Origin: Diabrotica undecimpunctata | Taxonomy: Eukaryota; Arthropoda; Insecta; Coleoptera; Chrysomelidae | Assembly (NCBI RefSeq): GCF_040954645.1 | Contig: NC_092809.1 | Span: 133,537,914 to 133,601,913, forward strand | Length of the DNA: 64,000 nt | Reading direction: 5' to 3' | In this document: in pieces, positions 10,037 to 19,859 of the stretch | Layout of the letters: each line of letters begins with the position of its first letter | Position numbering within the stretch: the stretch's first letter is position 1 | Translations under genes and position numbers: made by a program | Notes under the pieces: generated by a model | Told to the model about the DNA's origin: nothing | The model's input: the letters and a program-made list of their open reading frames with translations, nothing else | The model's database searches: none

Positions 10037-11814
10037 ACTTATAGCCCAGTTTGGTTATGCAAAAATCACCGATTTCACGGCAAAATTTTTCGCAGATGTC
10101 TGAAGCTTTTAAGACATAGGTGGGGATTACTAGATGACAAATAGATGAAAAAGTACTCGTATTTTTACCTTGCGTTTTTTTTAAACGATAATTTATGGTC
10201 ACAATTTGATTTTTTTCTCTATAAATTGTTTTCCTTATATTTTACATAAAATAAAATTTATTTCATTTTTTTATATCTAGAATATCTTTATTTTCCGGTT
10301 TTTTTAATTAAAATTGATAATTAATTTACGGAGTTATTTGCAAAAAAGCAGTTTTTTTGCACTTGTTTATAAGTTTTATTATTTTTTTTATTAACACAAT
10401 CAAATATCATTAATACATTTGAACATCGAGGAATTACCGTCTTTTAAATTTGTGCGAAATTTCCCCCCGATCGGTCAAATAGTTTAAAACTTATTTAATT
10501 TAGCAAATTTCATAATATTCTTTAAGACCTAAACTAACTCAGAACTTAAATGCATATTGCGTTTTCATCGAAATTATTTACAAAATAAACGTTTGAAAAA
10601 GGGGTATGTTTTTTACTTATAAACAATTGTAATAACTTCTATATTTTTCAAGCTACAGACTTGTACGTAGGTACAACCATTGGATAGCTGGTAAAAATAC
10701 TCACATTCACAAAAAACCTTGTTTGACCAATAGGAACGAAGTTAGGGACTATTTTTAAAAAAATCATATCTTCATTGTTTATAAACATAAAGAACTAAAA
10801 TTTTGCACAAATTTTGAATGAAAATCTAAACTTTATATTAAAACTTATAGCTATAAAATTCATCCAATTTTTCGAAACTTACAGCCGTTAGAAACGATGG
10901 TACTTTCGAAAGATCGACATCGGAAAGTGGAGGGGATAACTGTTTCGGCTCCGTTTTTTTTTTTCGAGATCGGTACTTCAAATTGAAACACGTAAAAAAA
11001 TTTACATTATCTCGGCTTCCATTACAGCTAGAAGCCCCGTTTTATTAATCTGGGGTAGCACGTCGAAATATGAATACCTACATAGTTTTCACTGACCGGG
11101 AAATATGGGAAAACTCGGAAAAATTGAGTCCATTTGAAATTCACCGTAAAAACTTACTTTTTTTAATTTGGCTGGAATAAGTCTGTCACAGGATTAATAA
11201 TGGTGACATAATTTTCACCCTCTGGGAAATCTCGGAAAATGCAGGAAAATCAAAATACATTTTTTTTATTTTATATCAATAATGTAATAATACTTATATA
11301 TTTTATAAATTAAATTTCAGGTAATTTTTTACACATCCGAGATTTCGGGGGGGGGGGTGAAAATTATGTCATCTTTATTAATACTGCGGCAGACCTACTA
11401 TTTCAGCCAAATTAAAAAGTAAGTTTTTTTTCTACTTCAATTTGAAGTTCCGATCTCGAAAAAAAAAACGGAGCTGAAACAGTTATCCCCTCCACTTTCC
11501 TATGTCGATTTTTCTAAAGTACCTTTGTTTCGAAGGGCTGTAAGTTTCGAAAAATTTGATGAATTTTATAGCTATAAGTTTCAATATAAAGTTTAGATTT
11601 TCATTCAAAATTAGTGCAAATTTTATTCTTAATGTTTATAAACAATGGAGAAATGATTTTTAAAAAAATAGTCCCTAACTTCGTTCCTATTGGTCACAGA
11701 AGGTTTTTTTTAATGTGAGTTTTTTTACCAGCTATCCAATGGTTGTACGTACAAGTCTGTAGCTTAAAATATATAGAAGTTATTACAATTGTTTATGAGT
11801 AAACAAAATCAAAA

Positions 11815-12096
11815 TAGAAGACCAGTTAACTGATAAAACTGCAATAGAACGTGGAGTACGACAGGGCTGTATTTTGTCTCCATTGTTGTTCAACATTTAT
11901 TCTGAATGGGTATTTAAGGAAGCTGTAGACGGTTGTGCGAAAGGAATACTAATAAACGGCGAATGGTTGAATAACATTAGATATGCAGATGACACTATAG
12001 TTTTTGCCGATAATCTGAATGACTTACAGATATTAACAAATCGCATAACAAAAGTCAGCAACAGATACGGACTAAAGTATAATTTCACTATTTGAG
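11815..12096 (+). pseudogene. LINE RT fragment with intact YADD box
   Basis: This encodes ERGVRQGCILSPLLFNIYSE, then NNIRYADDTIVFAD and NRYGLKY, that is RT motifs B to D including the Tyr-Ala-Asp-Asp active site. Upstream motifs are absent because the copy is 5'-truncated at its insertion boundary. The frame stops at 12095, where foreign sequence begins just inside the YGLKLNIKKTK motif. The remainder of the same motif resumes at 15375 (LNIKKTKFM). Confidence 0.85.
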
Positions 12097-12169
12097 AGAG
12101 TGAGTCATCGTTTAAAGACCCAGAAATGCGGACAGCCGTTTGGAAATCCAGTGACGTACACTTACTTTT

Positions 12170-12800
12170 ATTTCAACGTTAATTATATTTTATTTTTCAA
12201 ATATTAATGTTCGAAATAGGCCACAATATATTTATTTACAAGTTTTTACTGACGTTTCGATCTCTATATCCAAAGACCGCTTTCAAAGATATAAATGATA
12301 GTAATATTTTTTTTATTTGTTTATTATTATATATTTTTATAATCCTATATTGATTATTTTCTTTTTTTTTCTATCTTTAAAAACGGAATAGAGATCGAAA
12401 CGTCAATGTATTAAACATGTAAATAGATATATTGTGGCTTATGTCCAACCTTCTCCCTAAAAATACAGAATGCCACAAACAAGCAGCTATAGAAAAATAA
12501 ATATATCTGTCATTTGTATGTTTGAAAACGGTCTCTTTATAGAGATCGAAACGTCCGTAAATTAAACATTTGAATAAATATATTGTGGCTTATTCCCAAC
12601 ATTATTTCTAAAAATACAGAACGACAAGCGAAAAGCCATAGAAAATACATAGTACTATCATTTGTATAATTGAAAACGGTCTCTGGATATAGAGATCGAA
12701 ACGTCAATAAATAAACATATGAATAAATATTTTGTGGCTCATTCCCTACATTCCCCTAAAAATACAGAATGCCACAAACAAAAAGCTATAAAAAAGAATT
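12170..12800. repeat. ~150-bp tandem repeats with hairpin and GAAACGTC motif
   Basis: Three direct units place GAAACGTC at 12397, 12548 and 12698 (spacing 151 and 150 bp). A fourth copy is inverted (GACGTTTC at 12251-12258). In two direct units CGGTCTCT, a 4-6-nt loop and AGAGATCG can form an 8-bp hairpin (one G-U pair) immediately before AAACGTC. Each unit then continues with AATAAATATNTTGTGGCT and AAAAATACAGAA. Hairpin plus GAAACGUC resembles the helix II and 3' core of hammerhead ribozymes reported from Penelope-like elements, but the CUGANGA box is not conserved (TTGAAAA instead). No Penelope RT is seen nearby. Confidence 0.6.
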
Positions 12801-13206
12801 ATTTTGCAGAAAGTTTACTGATACCAACCGGCTGTCGCGGAAGTTACGCTAAAACGTCTTTTGACGTGACCCGTCCTTAAAGAGTTACACAATGAAATTT
12901 TTTTAAAACAAATTTTAAGACAGTTTCCACGCCACCCCAGAGGTATATCTTGTGGCGCGATACTTTTTTTAAATGGGTAATCGCCAAGAGCCATATTGTC
13001 TTATTAAATAAAATGAACAAAACACTTAAACAGTATAAAACAAAACAAAATAAAATCCTATAAAACAAAATAAAATTCTATAAAAACAAAATAAAAATAA
13101 TGTTTTATGTGTTTAAACACAAACACTATACACACTTACTATGTTCTTCTCGTTTTTTTTTGTTTTTGGTTTTTTTATGCTGATATTCTTATTAAACTAT
13201 TAGAAA

Positions 13207-14607
13207 TTAATATTCGCTGTCTAAACCTGAAGATGCAGTGCTGCTATCGCTGTCATTATCTTCACCACCTGGTGTAATTATAATTGGCTCTAGTAAAACT
13301 TTGATATGAGTGTCAAGTTCCCACATACGATGTTCTTCTTTAATTATGTGGCCTATACATTTAGCCCATTTCTCTGGAGTTACATGGAGGATTGCTTGAA
13401 TCAAAAGTTTCTTAATTTTGTTTAATTTGAACGTTTTGTTATTGCGTGCTACTTCTCCTTTCACTTGCTCCCAGATAAGTTCAATGGGATTAAGTTCGCA
13501 AGGCGGTAGACGCAGAACTTTGACACCATAATCTTTTGCAGTTTCATCTACAGCATATTTAAGATATTCAATTTTCCTTAACCGTGCAATGTCAAGTAGT
13601 TGAATTTTGAGCATTGATTCTTCGTATGCAATCCCCTTTTCTGTAAGCCATTCTTGAATTCTCCCTTTCCGCCATGCCGTCGTCGGTAATTGTTCTAGTC
13701 TGCGGCTATGATATGGCGCATTGTACATAACAACCACAGACCCAGATTCCAATTTTGGTAAGATTCTCTTAAACCAGCGCTCAAATACTTCAGAAGTCAT
13801 TTCTTCATGATAATCACCTGTTTTTTTCGACTCAAATTGAAGCAAACCATCATCAAGGAACCCTGTATCACTTCCTATATGGGTGATGATTAAACGCCGT
13901 CCCTTTCCTGATGGAGCCTTCAATCCTGTAGACCAGCCTTCTATAAATGCTTCGCGTTTACTTTTTACATTTAAATCTTGCCAAACTTTTCCAACTGTAT
14001 GACCGTCGTTAATCCAGGTTTCATCCAAATAATATATTTTGCATCCAGTGCTGCGAATTTTTCGTATTTCTTCTAAATATTTTCTTCTCCACAGAATAAT
14101 TTCATTTTTTTCTAATAGCATACTTTTTCTGTTGCGTTTTACGTATCGAAAGTTCATTTCGTGCATGGTCCTGATTAAGACTCTACGAGATATCTTGGGT
14201 AAAGAGTCATCATTTTCGAGCTCTTGAGAAATTTTTTTCAGTGTTGGAATTTCACTCCGAAAATAAAATGAATGAATTTTTCGACGTATAATATTCCTTG
14301 TCTCGTCATCCAAAACAATGCTTTTCCTACCTCTAGTTTTACCTTTTTCTTGCTTTTTATTTTCCGATGTATTTTTAAGTACACGATAAATACAGCTAAC
14401 GGATACTTTTGTTAAACTGCTACAAATGTCGACCGCTTGGCTAACGTTTAGTGCCATTTTTCTGCCGACAATTCCTTCATAAACGTTTCGTATCATTACC
14501 TTCTCTTCGGACGTTAACATTTTCCGTCTCTTTTGCGGCTTTTCATTCTTGGAATCAACATCAGAATTTTGCTGTCTTCTCTTGGAACAACTCGGTTTTT
14601 CGTCCAT
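13207..14607 (-). CDS. Tc1/mariner-like (DDE_3) transposase, catalytic residue lost
   Basis: A 466-residue protein. Its N-terminus is basic with an HTH-like region (~30-80), then GRKSIVLDDETR and a second HTH-like segment (~95-160). The DDE core follows: YYLDETWIN (first Asp195), VVVMYNAPYHS (~291-301), and LRLPPCELNPIELIW (365-379, Glu376). In relatives the second motif reads MDNAPYHS, so Asp is replaced by Tyr295 (codon TAC). Relatives also read LPPYHC where this has LPPC, a two-residue loss. The reading frame is otherwise open and starts at the only upstream Met. The transposase is therefore probably catalytically dead although intact in length. The acidic Ser-rich tail GEDNDSDSSTASSGLDSEY is intact. 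Confidence 0.85.
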   Translation of the reverse strand: MDEKPSCSKRRQQNSDVDSKNEKPQKRRKMLTSEEKVMIRNVYEGIVGRKMALNVSQAVDICSSLTKVSVSCIYRVLKNTSENKKQEKGKTRGRKSIVLDDETRNIIRRKIHSFYFRSEIPTLKKISQELENDDSLPKISRRVLIRTMHEMNFRYVKRNRKSMLLEKNEIILWRRKYLEEIRKIRSTGCKIYYLDETWINDGHTVGKVWQDLNVKSKREAFIEGWSTGLKAPSGKGRRLIITHIGSDTGFLDDGLLQFESKKTGDYHEEMTSEVFERWFKRILPKLESGSVVVMYNAPYHSRRLEQLPTTAWRKGRIQEWLTEKGIAYEESMLKIQLLDIARLRKIEYLKYAVDETAKDYGVKVLRLPPCELNPIELIWEQVKGEVARNNKTFKLNKIKKLLIQAILHVTPEKWAKCIGHIIKEEHRMWELDTHIKVLLEPIIITPGGEDNDSDSSTASSGLDSEY

Positions 14608-14711
14608 TGTATTTCAATAATCTGGATATATACTATATATACATAAATTTCAAAGAATATAACTAAATATTTACTATAAAACGAGAAAATATAACACTCT
14701 TATTATAACAC

Positions 14712-14746
14712 GTTTTATCAATACTACAATACAGTATTGATAAAAC
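14712..14746. repeat. Perfect 14-bp inverted repeat, 7-nt loop
   Basis: GTTTTATCAATACT, ACAATAC, then its exact complement AGTATTGATAAAAC. It lies about 105 bp upstream of the minus-strand transposase start, a position where subterminal transposase-binding sites or promoter sequences are often found. The function is an inference. Confidence 0.7.
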
Positions 14747-15353
14747 AGTATTGACAACAATAAGTTTACAAACTTATCACATAAAATATACTCACAAAAA
14801 CACATGCACTATTTACCCATAGAAACACCAATGTTTTCTTCGTTCATTTCTTGGGCAAAAAATAATAAAAACTAGTTTTACTGCATGTCTGGATCCGAAT
14901 TGTAAAACCGAGTTCCCTCGCTAATTCCAACATTGCCAAACGATTGAAAAATATTGTTTTAAAATATCGATTTTTATTTTATAAATTTAAATACGTAACG
15001 AAACGGAACATATAAATAAAATTTATTTTATTACAATTTTGTGCTTAATTTTTACTATTGAAAATATCATGTTTTTTGGTATTTTTATGACGGTAATAAT
15101 CGCTGCGTGGAAGAATACAGGTTTTGTATGACCATAATTACTACTTGTGAATAAGATTTGGCTACACTGTTCGACAACTTCTGGTCAAGTCTACTATAGA
15201 GAAGCACAAATAAATATACTACTTTATCTATTCTGTAATTTCTTATGAGGAAACGCAAATTGCAATCGAGAAAACAGGCAGTTTTCGAGGGCCGCTGTGT
15301 ACATTTAAATTTGAGGATATTCCGCGTTTAAACTATGATATCACTCTTCTGAA

Positions 15354-15996
15354 TTGAGGGTTTCTACTATAGCTCTTAACATAAAGAAAACCAAATTTAT
15401 GACAATTAGTAAAAAACCAATACTAAACGCTCAACTTACAATCAACCAACAGAATATCGAAAGAGTCGAGCAATATACTTATCTAGACACTAATTTAAAT
15501 AGCCAATGGGACCACTCAACAGAAATTAAACAGCGAATAATAAAAGCAAAAGCAGCATTCGTTAGAATGAGAACCATTTTCAACATTCGAGACATATCAT
15601 TAAAAACAAAATGCCGTAGAGCAGAACTGCTACATATTCACAGTTCTGCTCTACGGAATGGAAGCATGGACACTGACTGTTGCATCTATGAATCGGCTCG
15701 AAGCTTTCGAAATGTGGTGTTATAGGTGCATCTTACGTATATCCTGGGTTGACAGAGTTACTAATGTGGAGGTCCTGCGTAGAATGGGGAAAGAATGTGA
15801 AATTCTCATGACCGTCAAAACTAAAAAGTTGGAATATCTAGGACATGTAATGAGAAATCAAGAACGTTACGGCCTTCTCCAGCTGATTCTCCAAGGGAAA
15901 GTAAAATGGTATAACACGACTACCACTGAACTGTTCCGCGCTGCAATAAATAAAGTAAAGATAGCCGTGATGATCGCCATCATCCGGAACGGATAG
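15354..15996 (+). pseudogene. LINE RT thumb and C-terminal region
   Basis: Continuation of the LINE after the internal insertion: LNIKKTKFMTISKK, VEQYTYLDTNLNS, KAAFVRMRTIF, then after a frame change MEAWTLTVASMNRLEAFEMW, ILRISWVDRV, VLRRMGKECEIL and KKLEYLGHVMR. The protein ends ELFRAAINKVKIAVMIAIIR. About 15620-15660 carries a short local duplication (the CTACGGAATGGAAGC region), which causes the frameshift. The usual RRRISWLKNLREW block is damaged (replaced by KWYNTTTT). It is non-functional. Confidence 0.8.
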
Positions 15997-16689
15997 GCAC
16001 TTTAAGAAGAAGAAGATGAGTAAAAAACATACCTCTTTTTCAAACGTTTATTTTGTAAATAATTTCGATGAAAACGCAATATGCATTTAACTTCTGAGAT
16101 AGTTTAAGTCTTAAAGAAACCTATGAAATTTGTTAAATGTGTCTAGCATCATTAATAGAGCAAGTTCAACAGTTTAAATATTTAGCCGCATGGATAAATA
16201 AATTAAATAACTTTTAAACTATTTGACCGATCGGGGGGAAATTTCGCACAAATTTAAAAGACGGTAATTCCTCGATGTTCAAATGTATTAATAACATTTT
16301 ATTTTGTTAATAAAAAAATTAATAAAATTTATAAATTAGTGCAAAAAAACTGCTTTTTTGCAAATATCTCCGTAAATTATTTAACAATTTTAATTTAAAA
16401 AACGGGAAAATAAAGATATTCTTGATATAAAAAAATGATATAAATATTTTTATGTAAAATGTAAGTGAAAAAACTTAATGACAAATGTCATTAAGTGTTG
16501 TGTCCATAAATTATTATTTAAAAAAAACGCAAGGTAAAAATACGAGTACTTTTCATCTATTCGTCATCTCGTAACCCCCACCTATGTCTTAAAAGCTTCA
16601 GATATCTGCGAAAAATTTTGCCGTGAAATCGATAATTTTTGCATAACCAGACTTGGCTATTTTCAAATTAAACAATTTTCCTGTTGATT

Positions 16690-17690
16690 TCAAGGCTTAT
16701 CGTATTCCAATGCTATCGTATGCTTTCACGTCTAAACTTTTAGAATTTAGCCCAAAGCCAAACAGCTTTTGCCACAATAAATGATGGATAATGGAGTCAA
16801 AGGCCCGTTTATAATCTACAAATGCAGCGTCTAACTCTGAATGACAGTCGGGAAGAACATTATTTTCTTCAACGCAATCTCTGAGTCTGTTTAACAAAAT
16901 AGTAGTACCTAAATATTTTTTTAACACAGTTAAGTAGGGCAATACCGCTATAGTTTGCTGGATCATCCCTGGTGGTCTTTTTAAATATCATGGTACAAAT
17001 GACTTCACTCCAGTTATGCGGGGTAAAGGCCATTTTCAATATTCTATTAAACGTGCCCGTTAAATAGAGTATCCAATTAAGTATTCGGACGAAGATTTTT
17101 AAAAATTTCATAAGAAATATGGTCAGTTCAAGGCGATTTACGATTGGGCCAGTTATTTAAAACTATATATTTTGTCACTGGTTTTAATAGCATCAAAAAT
17201 AGAACATCTTGCATAATAAAAAATAGGCATTCTGATATAGTTTTGAGGGATATATATTCGAATAAAATTGTTCCCATACTTACATCTGCATCAAGAAAAG
17301 AAATATTGTGATTTTTCCGAAATTTCTTAATTACTGACCAAAATGTTTTTGAGTCTGCTGTTTGCAAGTTGAGAATATAAATTATGAAAGTAGATATAAT
17401 TTTACTTATCTATTGTTTTTTTTTTTTTTGATGTGAGAAAATTTGTTTTGTAAGGGGTCACAGAAATTATTTGCTTTAGAAAATGTTAGGCTTTGTTTCA
17501 TTTTATTTTTAGCTGAAGTACGTTCATGATCAAACCATACTGATATTTGCCTGATACACGACAGAAAAGATTTTTCTTTACAAAGTTTTAATTGCGCAGC
17601 AGTTTCTTTAATTGCTAATAATAGATTATTGTATAGTTCCTGTGCATCTAGATTTATTGAAAGAGACATTTTTTTCGAATGTTGCATAGC
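16690..17690 (-). pseudogene. Decayed LINE reverse transcriptase
   Basis: Minus-strand segments, in order: KTFWSVIKKFRKNHNIS (about 17345), LNNWPNRKSP and DHISYEIFKNL (about 17160-17100), WSEVICTMIFKK then DDPANYSGIALLNCVKKIF (about 17020-16910), and AAFVDYKRAFDSIIHHLLW (about 16835-16780). These match the pre-RT linker and RT motifs 0 to A of RTE/I-like LINEs. There are many stops and frame changes, and the YADD box and everything after it are absent. It borders the right end of the fold-back element. Confidence 0.7.
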
Positions 17691-17937
17691 AATTTTAAAG
17701 AAGAAGGTAAGATCAACAGTAGTTTTATATTTAACAATCTATAATCGACCACAGCACTAACTAAAAATTATAGAAAAAGGAAGTTAATAAAAACACACGA
17801 ACGCCAAATACATATAACAAATGAAAATGGTTAAGATCATAAATAAATATACAAATTTAAGAATGCATATAGATGGATAGGACAGGTGTGGGTACATAGA
17901 TGGGCAATACTCCATTATTTTCCATTAAAAAAAAACT

Positions 17938-17943
<6 letters not shown>

Positions 17944-17992
<49 letters not shown>
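17944..17992. repeat. (TA)n microsatellite
   Basis: An uninterrupted TA dinucleotide run of 24 units. Confidence 0.98.
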
Positions 17993-17993
<1 letters not shown>

Positions 17994-18934
17994 CATTTTT
18001 TTTATAATTAAAATATTAAATAATTTTTAATCCCTTTACCCCTGTTGCTGAGACGCCCATGGCAGTATTCGCAAATAGCTATGCGGGCGGGATCGTTTAC
18101 CATTAGAAAATTTTATTGGAACCTACCGAATTATCACGGAATTCTCAGAGTACGGTTTCAAGCGGTTTCTCTTTGATAAATTTAGTAAACATCGTCGTAA
18201 AGTATTTTATAGTATTTTTCTGTAAGAACCTAATCCAAAAATTTTATATCTCCTCACGTTTCTTCTCGTTACTTCCTATGTCGTTAGAACCTTTTTACCT
18301 TCCTAGAAATACATACAGGCTGGCCTATTATTTTTAAGTGGGGGTTATCCCACCTTTTTTTTAGGAGCTTGTGAAATTTTGAGAAGAAGAACTTTACTTC
18401 TGAGAGGGCAATCTTTGAGTAAAGACGCTTGCTTCTCTTACCGTTCTCTGTGAATTTTTTCTGTAAGCGTGTATACACTTAAATATTTGAGTTCCTTAAT
18501 CTAATACCATATTAGATTAAATATGGTTATAAAGTACCATTATTTTAATTAACTTCAGTGCCTGATACTGGTGAAGTATAATAAAGTTCAGTGAAGTAGT
18601 GTAGCAGTCATCGAGATTTCACTGTAAGTTATTGTAATCATATTACCTTCAATTATCTGGGCGAATAATATGGTATGTAATCATATTACCCAATTTTGGA
18701 CGAATCTGCGTCAACCATTCCATCACCTGTAGTTAAGGTTAACTACCCATTTAGCAATTTAATTAAAAGAACATTTAATATTTGAATACGAACTTTTCAC
18801 TAATAATTATTACGAACATTTAATTCTCATTAAGAACAGTTAATCATTAAACAACAGTGCGAGACAGATAATTAACATAACACCAAGTGCGGGTTGGTTT
18901 AATTTTTATAATACAGAATTCTTGTAACCTTTTT
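17993..18934. other. Unassigned AT-rich sequence
   Basis: No recognisable protein motif on either strand. Short reading frames at 18116-18337 and 18284-18478 overlap on opposite strands and look like chance. Confidence 0.5.
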
Positions 18935-19385
18935 ATTATTCTTTGTCCAGATTTAGCCATATGGCTCACACTCTCTCTAAGAGGAAAATTCACTCATCCC
19001 AGATACCTGCGGTATCAAAAGGATTGAGCTCTGGTGGGACTCTTTCCGTGTTATCGAGCCCTAGGTGACTTGGTTTGCTGGAGTATCTCCCAAAAATTTT
19101 CATACACATCTGGACGTCGCGAGGACTACAGCTTTCTGCATGGCCTTATAAAGATGTTCATTTAGACCCAGCTGTTTTATGTTCGCTAGGAGGTTTTTGG
19201 GAATAACACCAGTAGTAGATAAAATAATAGGTACTGTCTGGGTACTTTCCATTCTCCATTGTCTCCTGATTTGTATTTCTAGATCTCTATACTTGGCGAT
19301 CTTTTCGTTGTATTTAACACGTAAATTATTGGTGTTAGGTATCGCCACATCAATAAGTGTTGTTTGCCTTGTAAGTTTATTAACT
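18935..19385 (-). pseudogene. 3' fragment of a LINE, probable restriction-like endonuclease end
   Basis: The minus strand from 19385 encodes LTRQTTLIDVAIPNTNNLRV, KYNEKIAKYRDLEIQIRRQW, VPIILSTTGVIPKNLL and LYKAMQKAVVLATSRCV. It then runs through stops into a 3' UTR that ends in an AATAATAA-type tail near 18940. The IDVAIPN...EK..KY..L...I...W pattern is the C-terminal domain of LINEs with a restriction-like endonuclease (R4/Dong-type), as I remember that family; the assignment is moderate. It is 5'-truncated at 19385. A second, more decayed copy with the same 3' UTR is at 29462-29705. Confidence 0.6.
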
Positions 19386-19859
19386 ATTATTCTTTGTTAT
19401 TATTATTATAATAATTGTTTATTTTTACTTATTCACTAAAAATTGTTCAATCGGAATTCACTCTATAAAATATTGCGGTTACCATAACTCCTAAATAAAT
19501 TAAAATCAAACAAAAATGTCGAAGAGTGTCAAATAACTGTCAAAGTGTGGTTACACATTTTAAAGTTTCTCCACATTTTAAAGTTTAATTCGAGATTCCA
19601 ACCCTGCGTTTAAAATATTGTTAACTAAATAGAGTATTTAAACAACAAAGTTTCTTCACACAAAAAATAAACTGTGAGTACATTACCAATTTAATACAAA
19701 TTCAATATTATTAAATATTATACATAACCCATAATTCAATACAACACATCAATTAATCCAGTCTCTGGTTTTTTGGCAACTTCCACAAGTCGAACTAATT
19801 AGCCGATACAAGACCGGCTCTAGAAAAATTTTATCAAATGAAGAAAACAAAAATTAAAA

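Larger units (their letters stand above)
12097..15352. mobile_element. DNA-transposon-bearing insertion inside the LINE
   Basis: This 3.26-kb block interrupts the LINE reading frame between YGLK and LNIKKTK. Its ends are weak inverted repeats: the left edge contains GAGAGTGAGTCATCGTTTAAA, and the right edge, complemented, GAAGAGTGATATCATAGTTTAAA, both next to TATA. It contains the transposase ORF at 13207-14607, a hairpin repeat array at 12170-12800 and an AT-rich 3' portion. It may be one Tc1/mariner-like element or an older composite; the TSD is not clean. Confidence 0.55.
11804..16015 (+). mobile_element. 5'-truncated LINE with GAAGAAGAAG tail, interrupted
   Basis: The target duplication ATGAGTAAA lies at 11795-11803 and 16016-16024, and the fold-back arm joins across it. 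The LINE itself is 11804-12096 plus 15353-16015: RT motifs RQGCILSPLLFNIYSE and RYADDT, then the thumb region and the 3' end GGCACTTTAAGAAGAAGAAG. The other fragments of this family in the window share the same tail. The middle (12097-15352) is a later insertion carrying a DNA transposon. Confidence 0.85.
10037..16666. mobile_element. Long-inverted-repeat (fold-back) element split by a nested insertion
   Basis: The left arm (10037-~11245) and right arm (~11332-11803 plus 16025-16666) are reverse complements over more than 1 kb. Examples: 10140-10190 with 16500-16560 (AGTACTCGTATTTTTACC and its complement), 10620-10700 with 11730-11800, and 10900-10990 with 11450-11530. The outer ends are ATAGCCCAGTTTGG and, complemented, ATAGCCAAGTCTGG. 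The left arm has about 165 bp (10995-11155) missing from the right arm. No transposase is encoded in the arms. The right arm is cut at 11803/16016 by a LINE with a TSD. The core element without insertions would be about 2.4 kb. The superfamily is unknown. Confidence 0.8.
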
